A DNA stretch of 64,000 nt from Anaerocolumna chitinilytica (GCF_014218355.1 NZ_AP023368.1:1740001-1804000), one strand, 5' to 3'. Counted from the stretch's first letter, positions 7,429-15,701 are shown. Notes: generated by a model from the letters alone, not told the origin. A program made the numbers and translations.

Positions 7429-8777
7429 TGCATTCCATTCGGAGACGTTTAACTTTTATTTTAATTTCATGTACCATGTTAACATTGTTATTCTCTGCAA
7501 TATTTGTAAATTTAGCTATAAACAATACTTTTAATAAATACATTTCTGATAATCAAGAAATGCGAAACGAAAGGATTGTCAGCTATTTTGAGGAAGTATA
7601 TAAAAGAGATTTAAACTGGACCGCGGATTCGGGTAAAGAAATACAGCATGAAGGATATATGAGCAATTATTGCCTGACATTGTTGGACAAAGATAAAAAT
7701 GTGATTTGGGCTATGAATCCGGAAGAAATATTGAATATGAGTGGTAAGAATGCAGGAAACGAATACCGGACTGCTACTTTTGACATTACTTATCAGGGGA
7801 AAGCTGTAGGTTATGTGATTATAGGCCAATATGAACCGGTACTGGTGTCGGAACAGGATATTAATTTTAAACTGTCCATAAACCGGAGTATAGCTGTAAG
7901 CGTTGTGGTAGCTATTGCTTTTGCTTCCTTAATCAGTATTTACTTTTCTAAACAATTCTCTAACCCAATTAAGGCAGTATCAGAAACTTCCGTTGACCTG
8001 ACGGAGGGAAAATATACTTCGAAAGCAGTCATGAAAAGCAATGTATTAGAAATTGATAATCTAATTAAAAGTATCAATATACTGGGAGAAAAATTAAAAT
8101 ATCAGGATGAGCTGAGAAAACGTCTGGTTTCTGATGTATCCCATGAAATACGTACTCCGTTGAATATTTTCCAGAACAATCTGGAAGCTATGATTGACGG
8201 AGTATTTCCAGTTACGACAGATCGGCTTATTAATTTAAACGATGAAGTCATACGCTTTGGCAGGCTTTTAAATAACTTGGATGCTTTAAAAGAACTGGAA
8301 GAAACCAATGTGGAACTGCATATGCAAAGAGTAGATCTGGAAGAATTAATAGTAAAATTAACAGATATTTTCTCAATGCATTCAAAACGCAATAATATTG
8401 CGGTATCCCTGCAGATCAAGCCAAAACAAAAGTATTTCATACTTGGGGATGAAGATAAATTGCGGCAGGTGTTTTATAATATTTTATCCAATGCTTTTAA
8501 ATTTACAAATAGCGGGGGAACGGTTGCAATAAATCTGACTTCTGATAAAGACTTTATTTATTTGAGTGTTAAGGATAATGGAATCGGTATAAACAAGCAA
8601 GATCTGCCCTTTATATTCGAGCGGTTATACCGGGGGGATAAAAGCAGGAATCAGGTTGAAGGAAACGGAATCGGACTTACTATAACCAAACAGATTTTAC
8701 TGCATCATTCCGCCTCCATTGACGTGGATAGCGAAGAAGGAGTCGGTACAAATGTAAGGGTAAAATTCGTTAAGTAA
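7428..8777 (+). CDS. Membrane sensor histidine kinase
   Basis: This 449-aa protein has TM1 (about 10-32), an extracytoplasmic sensor of about 120 residues, TM2 (about 150-173), a HAMP-like linker, then HisKA with the phospho-accepting His in SDVSHEIRTPLN (about residue 238). The HATPase_c domain has N (NAFKFT), G1 (DNGIGI) and G2 (GNGIGL) boxes. It partners the response regulator it overlaps. The sensor loop contains no Met or Cys cluster, so direct metal sensing is not evident. Confidence 0.92.
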   Translation: MHSIRRRLTFILISCTMLTLLFSAIFVNLAINNTFNKYISDNQEMRNERIVSYFEEVYKRDLNWTADSGKEIQHEGYMSNYCLTLLDKDKNVIWAMNPEEILNMSGKNAGNEYRTATFDITYQGKAVGYVIIGQYEPVLVSEQDINFKLSINRSIAVSVVVAIAFASLISIYFSKQFSNPIKAVSETSVDLTEGKYTSKAVMKSNVLEIDNLIKSINILGEKLKYQDELRKRLVSDVSHEIRTPLNIFQNNLEAMIDGVFPVTTDRLINLNDEVIRFGRLLNNLDALKELEETNVELHMQRVDLEELIVKLTDIFSMHSKRNNIAVSLQIKPKQKYFILGDEDKLRQVFYNILSNAFKFTNSGGTVAINLTSDKDFIYLSVKDNGIGINKQDLPFIFERLYRGDKSRNQVEGNGIGLTITKQILLHHSASIDVDSEEGVGTNVRVKFVK

Positions 8778-8802
8778 ATATACCCCAAAAGGGAGGATGT
8801 AT

Positions 8803-10152
8803 ATGAAAATTCTCATAGCGGACGATGAAAAGAATATGAGATGGATTTTGGGAAAAAACCTCAGAGAAGAAAATTTTGACATAATAGAAGCTAGTGACGG
8901 AGAAGAAGCTTTTCATCTGTTTTTGGATGAAGAACCGGACCTGGTGATATTGGATTACCGGATGCCTAAAATTGACGGGATGGAAGTGCTAAAACGAATC
9001 AAGACTATTACCCCCAAGCTGCCCGTTATTATGATAACTGCCCATGGCAGTACAGATGCAGCGGTGGAGGCAATGAAGCTTGGGGCGGCAGATTATATTT
9101 CAAAACCTTTTGATATCAATGATTTGAAGCTTTCTATTTTTAAAGCGCTGAATATAGATAAACTGAATAAAGAAATTGATTATTTAAAAGAAACTGCTAA
9201 ACAGATTTTTAACGGTAAGATAATCGGAAACAGTAAAAAGATACAGGATGTGTTTGATCTAGTAAATAAAGTAGCAAATACAAATGCCTCTGTTCTGATT
9301 ATTGGAGAGAGCGGTACCGGAAAAGAAGGGATTGCTGCTTCTATACATAATAAAAGCAGTAGAAGCAGTAAGCCTTTTATTACAGTAAACTGCGGTGCAA
9401 TTCCTGAAACCTTGATTGAAAGCGAATTATTTGGTTACGAAAAGGGAGCATTTACGGGAGCTAATGCCAGAAAAGCCGGTAGGTTTGACAGGGCCCAGGG
9501 CGGTACCCTATTCCTAGATGAAATCGGTGAACTCAGCCTTCCCCTTCAGGTTAAGATATTAAGGGTGCTTCAGGAAAAAGAATTTGAACGAGTAGGAGGC
9601 TCAGAGGTAATCAAGTCCGATGTTAGAATTATTGCAGCAACTAACCGGGATTTAGAACAAATGGTAGAGAAAGGAGACTTCAGAGAAGACCTTTTATACA
9701 GGCTAAAAGTCATACCCGTTTATTTACCGCCTTTAAGAGAAAGAAAAGAAGATATTCCTCAACTGGTTGACTATTTTTTGGATAAATACAGCAAAGAAGT
9801 AAATCGAACTAAATTAACTATGGAAAAGGAGACTCTTGATTTATTAAGAAATTATGACTTCCCCGGCAATATAAGGGAATTAGAGAATCTAGTTGAACGG
9901 TTGGTCATTCTGTCTCCTGATCCGGTAATTGAACCGTCTCTGTTACCCAAAGAGATATTAAAAGAAGTGTTTTCTGGAAAAAAAGAAGACTTTATCTTAC
10001 CGGAAGAAGGTATTAATTTAGAGAAAGTGGAAGAAAGTTTTGTAAGGCAGGCGTTGATGATAGCTAAAGGTAATCAAACTAACGCAGCTAAGTTATTGGG
10101 ATTATCCAGACATGCTTTAATCTATCGAATAGAAAAATTTAATCTTAAATAG
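8803..10152 (+). CDS. NtrC-family sigma-54-dependent activator
   Basis: The start is ATG 8803 (449 aa), because GGGAGG at 8791-8796 abuts an upstream ATG too closely. The receiver domain has phospho-acceptor D51 in [13 protein letters not shown]. The AAA+ domain has Walker A GESGTGKE (about 168), the sigma-54 contact loop GAFTGA (about 216) and Walker [14 protein letters not shown]-terminal Fis-type helix-turn-helix ([22 protein letters not shown]) completes it. It should bind upstream sites and drive the three -24/-12 promoters here. Its kinase partner may be the PAS kinase at 13889 or the kinase just upstream. Confidence 0.95.
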   Translation: MKILIADDEKNMRWILGKNLREENFDIIEASDGEEAFHLFLDEEPDLVILDYRMPKIDGMEVLKRIKTITPKLPVIMITAHGSTDAAVEAMKLGAADYISKPFDINDLKLSIFKALNIDKLNKEIDYLKETAKQIFNGKIIGNSKKIQDVFDLVNKVANTNASVLIIGESGTGKEGIAASIHNKSSRSSKPFITVNCGAIPETLIESELFGYEKGAFTGANARKAGRFDRAQGGTLFLDEIGELSLPLQVKILRVLQEKEFERVGGSEVIKSDVRIIAATNRDLEQMVEKGDFREDLLYRLKVIPVYLPPLRERKEDIPQLVDYFLDKYSKEVNRTKLTMEKETLDLLRNYDFPGNIRELENLVERLVILSPDPVIEPSLLPKEILKEVFSGKKEDFILPEEGINLEKVEESFVRQALMIAKGNQTNAAKLLGLSRHALIYRIEKFNLK

Positions 10153-10155
10153 AGA

Positions 10156-10196
10156 TGTTCAATTTTCAACAATGATGTGTATGGATTTGGACAATA
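10156..10196 (+). promoter_or_regulatory. Candidate paired enhancer (UAS) for the sigma-54 activator
   Basis: TGTTCAATTTT (10156-10166) and, inverted, ATTTGGACAATA (10185-10196; reverse reads TATTGTCCAAAT) lie about 30 bp apart. They sit 83-123 bp upstream of the -24 element at 10279. GTGTAT-N11-ATACAC (10177-10199) overlaps the second site. The shared TGTnCAA core also occurs upstream of the other two sigma-54 promoters. Confidence 0.5.
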
Positions 10197-10277
10197 CACC
10201 CTTTCTATACTAGTGCTTTTGATTGATGATACAAGATTTAATACTGTTTTACCTACCATATTTTCAAACTAGTCTTG

Positions 10278-10294
10278 TTGGCATGGAACTTGCT
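10278..10294 (+). promoter_or_regulatory. Sigma-54 (-24/-12) promoter
   Basis: TTGGCATGGAACTTGCT matches the sigma-54 consensus TGGCAyGr-N3-TTGCw with exact GG to GC spacing (GG 10280-10281, GC 10292-10293). It is 43 bp upstream of the zinc-ribbon gene at 10337. The 16-bp core is identical to the promoter at 12959. Confidence 0.92.
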
Positions 10295-10336
10295 TTTTAT
10301 ATTGGTGTAAAGATCATTTGAAAGGAGGTGTAAAAC

Positions 10337-10744
10337 ATGAAAAAGGATTCATTCCTTAAACTAATAATAATCTCATTTATAGGTATTGTTGTTTTATGGT
10401 TTGCAAAAGAACTTTTATTCCCATCTAATTATTTAGGTATTAATATTTCAGGAAATTATGGAGGTGAGCATATGTATATGAGTGGAAATTATGGATTTGG
10501 TGCAGGAACATTCTCCGTATTATTAATATTCCTGATTAAGGTCTTAATTGTATTGTTTGTAGTTGCGCTGATTGTGGGTTTAATCATGGTAGCGAAGAAT
10601 TATATTTTTACTCCGCAGAACATGGAAGCTTATAAAAGCGGATCAACACCGGTTGAACAGCCCAGGAAGACATGTGATATCTGTGGTAAACCCTTAGACA
10701 ATAACTGGAAGGTATGCCCTTATTGTGGAACAGAAGCGAAATAA
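10337..10744 (+). CDS. Membrane protein with C-terminal zinc ribbon
   Basis: This 135-aa protein has a first TM (about 8-28), a short loop (GNYGGEHMYMSGNYGFG), a second long hydrophobic segment (about 60-87) and the ribbon CDICGKPLDNNWKVCPYC. It is a paralogue of the 92-aa protein at 657, which corresponds to its second half. The start is ATG 10337 with AAAGGAGGTG. It is first in a sigma-54-driven unit with the Met-rich gene 22 bases downstream. No known function; the pairing of ribbon protein and Met-rich protein occurs twice in this locus. Confidence 0.85.
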   Translation: MKKDSFLKLIIISFIGIVVLWFAKELLFPSNYLGINISGNYGGEHMYMSGNYGFGAGTFSVLLIFLIKVLIVLFVVALIVGLIMVAKNYIFTPQNMEAYKSGSTPVEQPRKTCDICGKPLDNNWKVCPYCGTEAK

Positions 10745-10765
10745 TAATAAAATGGAGGTAATTAT

Positions 10766-11215
10766 ATGAATAATAACCCGTGGTTAAAATTAGCGGTTGT
10801 ATCTTTTGCAGGAATTATAATCAGCTTTGCGATTCTCTGGGGGGTTAACCAGTTTTCCAACTATCAGTCATATGGCAGCAATCATAATTACATGAACCAA
10901 AATGGAATGAACGGTTCTTACAATATGAATGGCGGTTATAATATGAATGGTATGAATGGAAGCTATAATATGAACGGCAGCTATAACATGAATGGAATGA
11001 TGCAGAATAACATGAATAGCGGTATGAATATGCCAGGTAATATGAACTCTGGAATGAATACACAAAGTTCAGGTATCGGTATGAGCGGAAACTCCAGTAA
11101 CAATATGAATGGAAGCTCTAGTAGCAGTATGGGAATGATGGACGATGACATGATGGGTGGAAGTTCAGGTAGTGGCAGCATGATGGATGATGACATGATG
11201 GGCGGCCATATGTAA
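10766..11215 (+). CDS. Membrane-anchored Met/Asn/Gly-rich repeat protein
   Basis: This 149-aa protein has a signal anchor (residues 5-27) followed by tandem units of the form (S/G)YNMNG and further Met-rich stretches. It ends in Ser/Gly with two MMDDDMMGG motifs and a final HM. Clustered Met plus Asp resembles copper-binding segments of CopA/PcoA/CopG-type proteins, but the sequence is otherwise unrecognised. It lies 22 bases after the zinc-ribbon gene under the sigma-54 promoter and is followed by a strong terminator. I infer extracytoplasmic Cu(I) or Ag(I) buffering. Confidence 0.8.
   Translation: MNNNPWLKLAVVSFAGIIISFAILWGVNQFSNYQSYGSNHNYMNQNGMNGSYNMNGGYNMNGMNGSYNMNGSYNMNGMMQNNMNSGMNMPGNMNSGMNTQSSGIGMSGNSSNNMNGSSSSSMGMMDDDMMGGSSGSGSMMDDDMMGGHM
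10916..11000 (+). repeat. Intragenic tandem repeat encoding YNMNG units
   Basis: Imperfect units of 18-27 bp, each with a TA(T/C)AA(T/C)ATGAA(T/C)GG core, are repeated about four times within the Met-rich gene. Copy number could vary by slippage and so change the number of Met ligands. Confidence 0.7.
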
Positions 11216-11248
11216 CATAAGAATAAGAATTACAATATTTTAATAAAT

Positions 11249-11302
11249 AAATCAGAGTTATCCCACTTAATAGTAAATACGGATAACTCTGATTTTTATT
11301 TT
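11249..11302 (+). terminator. Rho-independent terminator
   Basis: AAATCAGAGTTATCC and GGATAACTCTGATTT form a perfect 15-bp stem, followed by TTATTTTA. It ends the sigma-54 unit 10337-11215 and separates it from rpoN. Confidence 0.9.
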
Positions 11303-11406
11303 ACTTAAAGTAAGCTGCAATTTTTGACGGTAACATGAAACTACATATAAACTTCATAACACAGATATATAATTTTTATGATTCAGCGAAGGGAGGGATG
11401 AAGCGA

Positions 11407-12816
11407 ATGGACATGAATATGAAACAAAATATACAGCAGGAACAAAGGCTGTTATTAACTAGTGATATGAAACTGTCTTTACAGCTTCTTCAGATGCCAA
11501 TCGATGATTTACAGGAGTGTATTGAAAAGGAATTAAATGAAAATCCTCTTCTTGAAATTGACTACAGTAACTCAGATCTTAATGAAGATACGGATAATGC
11601 AGACATTAAGAAAGAGGAAGAACCATTTTTTTATGAAAAATATATACAGAATAATAAATATGATAATTATGGAGGTGAAATAATTTATCATGATTCAGAT
11701 GATGATTATGACAATAACCCATTCAATTATATATCCCAAACTGCTACGCTAAAAGATTATCTAAAAGAGCAGCTTATGGAACGGGATGAGAATGAGGAAA
11801 TACTGAATATTTGTGCATCCTTAATTGAATTCATTAATGAAGATGGATTGATACCAGAGGAGATAAAAGATATTTCTCAGTTGATTTCAAAGCCATATCA
11901 AATGGTTTTTGAAGCATCTGAAATTCTGAAAGATTTTCAGCCATGGGGAATAGGAGCTAAGGATTTTAGGGAAAGTTTAATGATACAGTTAAAGAAGCAA
12001 AATAAATATAATGAAAAATTAGAAGAGATTATTATGAAACACCTGGAATTACTGGGAGACAATAAAATAAAGGAACTTGCAAAGATTCTGGATGATACTG
12101 TAGCGAACGTACAAAACTATGTCAATATTATTAAAACCTTGGAACCAAAGCCTGCAAGAGGATTTTATACCGGGGAGGCAACACAGTATATTATACCTGA
12201 GGCATTCTTAAAAAAAATTGGAAATGAATATTATATTATCATGAATGACGATTTATTACCGAAGTTGAATGTCAATTCATACTATCAGAGAATTTTGAAA
12301 GAGAATAAGAATCAAGAGACTGTCAGTTTCATGAAAGATAAAATTAGCAGCGCTCTGGCATTTATAAAAGGGATAGAACAAAGGAGAAATACGATATACA
12401 GGATTATCGAAAAAATCACAGAATATCAAAAGGCTTATTTCGATAAGGGTGAAGCTTATTTAAGGCCAATGAATATGAAAGAGCTTGCAATAGATTTAAA
12501 TTTACATGAATCCACAGTCAGCAGAGCAGTAAAAGATAAATTTATCAGTGTTCCCGCTGGGACCATAAGGCTTAGAGATCTTTTTACCAATGGAATCAAT
12601 AGTGGAACAAAGGAAGAAAATATCTCATCCAATGTTATTAAAAAAGAAATTAACCGGGTGGTTGAAGCAGAAGATAAGCTTAATCCTTTATCGGATCAGG
12701 CAATTTATGAATTGCTAAAGAATCTGAATATGAATATCTCCAGGAGAACAGTTGCTAAATATAGAGAAGAGCTGGGCATAAGGTCTTCTGCCAAAAGAAA
12801 AGTTTATTCAAACTAA
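11407..12816 (+). CDS. rpoN: RNA polymerase sigma-54 factor
   Basis: The start is ATG 11407 (469 aa), placed 9 bases after GGGAGGG. The N-terminal activator-interacting region is Gln/Leu-rich (QEQRLLLTSDMKLSLQLLQ, ENPLLE). An acidic region II follows, then the core-binding domain and a helix-turn-helix (LAIDLNLHESTVSRAV). The RpoN box near the C-terminus reads ISRRTVAKYREELGI, matching ARRTVAKYRE. It is the sigma factor needed by the three -24/-12 promoters and the activator in this locus. Its own promoter is not a -24/-12 type, and it follows a terminator. Location inside an accessory-looking metal locus is unusual and could mean a dedicated second copy. Confidence 0.96.
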   Translation: MDMNMKQNIQQEQRLLLTSDMKLSLQLLQMPIDDLQECIEKELNENPLLEIDYSNSDLNEDTDNADIKKEEEPFFYEKYIQNNKYDNYGGEIIYHDSDDDYDNNPFNYISQTATLKDYLKEQLMERDENEEILNICASLIEFINEDGLIPEEIKDISQLISKPYQMVFEASEILKDFQPWGIGAKDFRESLMIQLKKQNKYNEKLEEIIMKHLELLGDNKIKELAKILDDTVANVQNYVNIIKTLEPKPARGFYTGEATQYIIPEAFLKKIGNEYYIIMNDDLLPKLNVNSYYQRILKENKNQETVSFMKDKISSALAFIKGIEQRRNTIYRIIEKITEYQKAYFDKGEAYLRPMNMKELAIDLNLHESTVSRAVKDKFISVPAGTIRLRDLFTNGINSGTKEENISSNVIKKEINRVVEAEDKLNPLSDQAIYELLKNLNMNISRRTVAKYREELGIRSSAKRKVYSN

Positions 12817-12844
12817 TTTAAACATTATCCATTGATACTGCCGG

Positions 12845-12879
12845 AATTTGAACAATTAGGTGTAGATTATTGTACAATA
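12845..12879 (+). promoter_or_regulatory. Candidate paired enhancer (UAS) for the sigma-54 activator
   Basis: AATTTGAACAATTA (12845-12858; reverse TAATTGTTCAAATT) and the palindrome TATTGTACAATA (12868-12879) lie 80-115 bp upstream of the -24 element at 12960. Both carry the TGTnCAA core seen at 464 and 10156-10196. Confidence 0.5.
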
Positions 12880-12897
12880 AGGTTTTACAACAAAAAA

Positions 12898-12925
12898 ACT
12901 GTCCCTGGATTATCGGGACAGTCTT
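12898..12925 (+). terminator. Hairpin after rpoN
   Basis: ACTGTCCC and GGGACAGT form a perfect 8-bp stem with a 9-base loop. It has a poor T-run on the plus strand but seven T on the minus strand. It lies between the rpoN stop and the next sigma-54 promoter and probably ends rpoN transcription. Confidence 0.6.
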
Positions 12926-12958
12926 AATATAAAAAAGCAAAAATTATGCCAGATATCA

Positions 12959-12975
12959 TTGGCATGGAACTTGCT
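12959..12975 (+). promoter_or_regulatory. Sigma-54 (-24/-12) promoter
   Basis: TTGGCATGGAACTTGCT has GG at 12961-12962 and GC at 12973-12974. The core is identical to that at 10278. It is 40 bp upstream of a 36-aa membrane peptide and drives the unit that ends with the NtrB-like kinase at 13889. Confidence 0.92.
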
Positions 12976-13014
12976 TTAATAATAAATACAAACTTATAAA
13001 AAAGGAGTGAAATT

Positions 13015-13125
13015 ATGAATAAAAAAGCTTTGACAATATTAGGTATCGTAGCAGGGGTTGTGGTAGTCATAGTTGTAGGTTACTTAATTTATATGTATGG
13101 TATAATGCCGGCTTCTAAAATGTAA
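13015..13125 (+). CDS. 36-aa single-TM peptide
   Basis: ATG 13015 follows AAAGGAGTG by 7 bases, an excellent start, and the frame ends at TAA 13123. The product has two Lys after the start, one hydrophobic helix (about residues 6-26), then YMYGIMPASKM. It is the first gene after a strong sigma-54 promoter. Met near the outer end fits the local theme. Too short for family assignment; a regulatory or accessory membrane peptide is plausible. Confidence 0.7.
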   Translation: MNKKALTILGIVAGVVVVIVVGYLIYMYGIMPASKM

Positions 13126-13287
13126 GCATCGAATTGGTTTATAATCAATTCTTTTATTAAGCAGAGATGCAGATTATCCACCTGTGTTAAGCGGGCATAT
13201 CAGGTTTACGCAGGTGGATATTAAGAAAAGTTTCTGATGGTATCTGCTATGGATTTAATTATGGTGGATGGCATCATGGAGGGCAAT

Positions 13288-13632
13288 ATGAATTTTAAAA
13301 AGACAATTTTATTTCTGCTGTTTAGTATATTTATTTTAATTATTATCTATAATTATGGATTGCCATTCTTCTCTATTCAATATAATTCTGGAATGGGAAT
13401 GCATGAGTCTTATGGTTATTATAATAATTCAATTACTTATTATGGTAATTTTATTAGCTTAATTATTTTTATTCTGAGCGCGATGATAGTAATCATTGCA
13501 GTAATAAAAATATTTTCAACTTCCGGACAGAAGAAATGTAAGAAATGTGGATTGACGATAGAAAACCATGAATGGAAGATTTGTCCCAGATGTGGAAACA
13601 CACTAAAAGACGGGAGTGTGAATGAAAGATGA
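13288..13632 (+). CDS. Membrane protein with zinc ribbon
   Basis: ATG 13288 is chosen because GGAGGG lies 5 bases upstream (an upstream in-frame start at 13237 has no such site), giving 114 aa. It has two TM segments (about 4-25 and 58-80), a Tyr/Asn/Gly-rich loop (YNSGMGMHESYGYYNNS) between them and a cytoplasmic ribbon CKKCGLTIENHEWKICPRC. The design parallels the 10337 protein. The end overlaps the next gene by 4 bases, indicating coupling. It is probably expressed from the sigma-54 promoter at 12959. Confidence 0.8.
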   Translation: MNFKKTILFLLFSIFILIIIYNYGLPFFSIQYNSGMGMHESYGYYNNSITYYGNFISLIIFILSAMIVIIAVIKIFSTSGQKKCKKCGLTIENHEWKICPRCGNTLKDGSVNER

Positions 13633-13892
13633 CTCTGTTATTTTTAGTAGCTATCATTTTAATTATTTATTACTTATTCATTTACAAAGAAGCTTATAAA
13701 AATATTTTTGGGCAGATAAATGGGAAGAAATGTCCTAATTGCGGAAACCCTATTGAATCAAACTATAACGTCTGCCCGGTATGCAAGGAAACTTTGAGGA
13801 AAAAATGCCCGGATTGCGGTAAAATGGTGGATATCAACTGGAAATACTGCCCTTACTGTGAAGTACAATTAAGAAAAGGTGAAAATGGATGA
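13629..13892 (+). CDS. Single-TM protein with two zinc ribbons
   Basis: This 87-aa protein has an N-terminal TM (about 2-18) followed by two four-Cys modules. The first is CPNCGNPIESNYNVCPVC. The second is CPDCGKMVDINWKYCPYC, with the WK motif shared by the other ribbon proteins in this locus. ATG overlaps the preceding stop, and its own stop overlaps the kinase ATG by 4 bases. This makes a three-gene coupled unit and hints that ribbon proteins and kinase act together, perhaps in signal transfer. Confidence 0.8.
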   Translation: MTLLFLVAIILIIYYLFIYKEAYKNIFGQINGKKCPNCGNPIESNYNVCPVCKETLRKKCPDCGKMVDINWKYCPYCEVQLRKGENG

Positions 13893-15265
13893 AAAAGAAG
13901 CTTGCTTATAAAATTATAATTCTAATTTTAATAGCAGTTATCACAACGATGCATTTTTTAACCAAAACGAAAGATTTGCCCTTGCATCAAATGTATAAAA
14001 TCCTGTTTTTCATACCCATAATCCTGGCCTCGGTACAATTTGGCTTTAAAGGAGGAACCACTGTATCAATTATAATCAGTATCATCTATTCTCCTCAGAA
14101 ATTATTATCTATTGGGCCTCAATATAAAGGGTTTTATGAATTAATGGATGTATTCCTCTTTGTTGCAGCCGGAATTGTTACCGGAATATTGGTAGAAAAG
14201 AAAAATATTGCATTAAAAACAATGGACAGTCAACTAAATAAATATGTAATTCTAGAGAACTATACCAATTCTGTGCTGGAAAGCATTCATCTTGGTATTA
14301 TGGCGATTAATAAAGATTTTTTTATTACTTCAATGAATGAAAGTGCAAAAAAAATAATAGGTGTAACTTATGACTGTATAGGTCTGAATTTTGCTGATGT
14401 ATTTCCTTCTTGTGAAGATCTTGAAGACATAATTAATAAAGCAAATGAAAAAAATACACCCCAAATTAATATTGAAAAAAAGCTTCTGAAAGATAATCAG
14501 GAAGTTAATATAAAAATAGATATATTTCCATTGAGCTTAGAAAGCAGGAACAAAGGCCTGGTTATAATCATCGATGATATTACTGAAATAAATAAGATGA
14601 AAATTCAGATGCATCGGAATGATAAACTTGCTTCCGTCGGGCAGCTGGCGACGGGAATAGCGCATGAAATCAGAAACCCCTTGGCTATCATTAAAATGAT
14701 TGAACAGACCATGAGCAAGGAAGTTAATAATGAAAACCAGCTTAAGGAGTTAAATATTATTGATGAAGAAGTAGAACGGGCAAATAAAGTGATTAAGTCC
14801 CTGATGGAATTTAGTAAACCAAGTAAAAATGAAAAAGGTTTGTATTCTATTAATCAGGTTATTGAAGATGTATTAATCATTACCAATAAATATACTTCAC
14901 AACACAAGGTAAATGTCAATTATATAAAATCTGAATTGCCTGTAGGTTATTATGACAGGGAACAAATGATTCAGGCGTTCGTTAATTTAATCTTAAATTC
15001 GGTTGATGCCATGCCGGAAGGCGGAGAAATTCGTATCTCGGCACAGAGCTTAGAGGATAACAAAGTCAAAATAGTATTTGAGGATACAGGCCAGGGAATT
15101 GAGGAAGCGAATCTGGAAAAGATTTTTGATCCGTTCTTTACAACGAAATCGGAGGGTACAGGTTTAGGACTTCCCATACTCTACCGGATTATTGAAGATC
15201 ATAATGGCAGCATAAATGTAAAAAGTTCATTGGGAAAAGGGACAATATTTGAAATCTTCATTTAG
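13889..15265 (+). CDS. NtrB/ZraS-like PAS-domain histidine kinase
   Basis: This 458-aa protein has an N-terminal membrane region with three to four helices (about 5-105) and little external sequence. A PAS domain (about 125-230) follows, then HisKA with [13 protein letters not shown] (His about 258) and an HATPase domain ([29 protein letters not shown]). This architecture is typical of kinases paired with NtrC-type activators, so the activator at 8803 is the likely partner. It is coupled by overlap to the double-ribbon protein. Location behind a sigma-54 promoter would give positive feedback. Confidence 0.92.
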   Translation: MKKKLAYKIIILILIAVITTMHFLTKTKDLPLHQMYKILFFIPIILASVQFGFKGGTTVSIIISIIYSPQKLLSIGPQYKGFYELMDVFLFVAAGIVTGILVEKKNIALKTMDSQLNKYVILENYTNSVLESIHLGIMAINKDFFITSMNESAKKIIGVTYDCIGLNFADVFPSCEDLEDIINKANEKNTPQINIEKKLLKDNQEVNIKIDIFPLSLESRNKGLVIIIDDITEINKMKIQMHRNDKLASVGQLATGIAHEIRNPLAIIKMIEQTMSKEVNNENQLKELNIIDEEVERANKVIKSLMEFSKPSKNEKGLYSINQVIEDVLIITNKYTSQHKVNVNYIKSELPVGYYDREQMIQAFVNLILNSVDAMPEGGEIRISAQSLEDNKVKIVFEDTGQGIEEANLEKIFDPFFTTKSEGTGLGLPILYRIIEDHNGSINVKSSLGKGTIFEIFI

Positions 15266-15288
15266 TCTTCATATGGAAAGATTATAAT
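15256..15288 (+). promoter_or_regulatory. Candidate OmpR-class activated promoter
   Basis: CTTCAT occurs at 15256-15261 and again at 15267-15272, an exact 11-bp-period direct repeat. ATGGAAA and a TATAAT -10 box (15283-15288) follow. The arrangement matches that at 2918-2948. It overlaps the 3' end of the kinase gene and would serve the genes at 15328 and 15702. Confidence 0.55.
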
Positions 15289-15327
15289 AAAGACATCAAC
15301 AGATTTAAAATATTAGGAGGTAATAGA

Positions 15328-15618
15328 ATGAATTTTTTAAAAGATAGAAAAGATCATGACAGTAAAGGACATAGCCCCATGAAGCATATACTTCATATGG
15401 TCCTTTGCTGTGGGCTGCCAATCCTTATCGTGTTTTCATTACCGTTTATAGCCAGGTTCAGCCCGGCGGTAGCAGGTTTACTGGGGATTATAGCTCCCTT
15501 TATCTGTCCGATTATGATGGGCAGTATGATGTTTATGATGTTCAAAGGTGGAAAACACAGCTGCTGTGATGAATCAAAAATGGAGCCAAATCAAACCTTA
15601 CCAAAAAATAATGGATAG
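15328..15618 (+). CDS. Small two-TM His/Met/Cys-rich protein (DUF2933-like)
   Basis: This 96-aa protein has a hydrophilic His-containing start (DHDSKGHSPMKH), a first helix beginning LHMVLCCGLPILIV and a second helix rich in Met (PIMMGSMMFMMF). A CxxC-less Cys pair (HSCCDE) lies in the tail. The layout is like small DUF2933-type membrane proteins often found in metal-resistance loci, though the family call is tentative. The start has TAGGAGG. A terminator follows. Confidence 0.65.
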   Translation: MNFLKDRKDHDSKGHSPMKHILHMVLCCGLPILIVFSLPFIARFSPAVAGLLGIIAPFICPIMMGSMMFMMFKGGKHSCCDESKMEPNQTLPKNNG

Positions 15619-15632
15619 ATTAGCTGATCGGG

Positions 15633-15668
15633 AAAAACTTCTGCCTTATTTTAAGGCGGGAGTTTTTT
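15633..15668 (+). terminator. Rho-independent terminator
   Basis: AAAACTTCTGCCTT pairs with AAGGCGGGAGTTTTTT with two mismatched pairs. Six T follow the stem. It lies between the 15328 and 15702 genes, so the second gene may depend on read-through or an unseen promoter. Confidence 0.75.
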
Positions 15669-15701
15669 CAGTATATTCTAAAAGACAAGGAGTAGATAAC
15701 T

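Noticed and set aside
10845..11196. Several minus-strand frames with Tyr/His/Ser- or Met/Pro/Leu-rich products
   Set aside because: They mirror the Met/Asn repeat gene at 10766; low-complexity DNA leaves all frames open.
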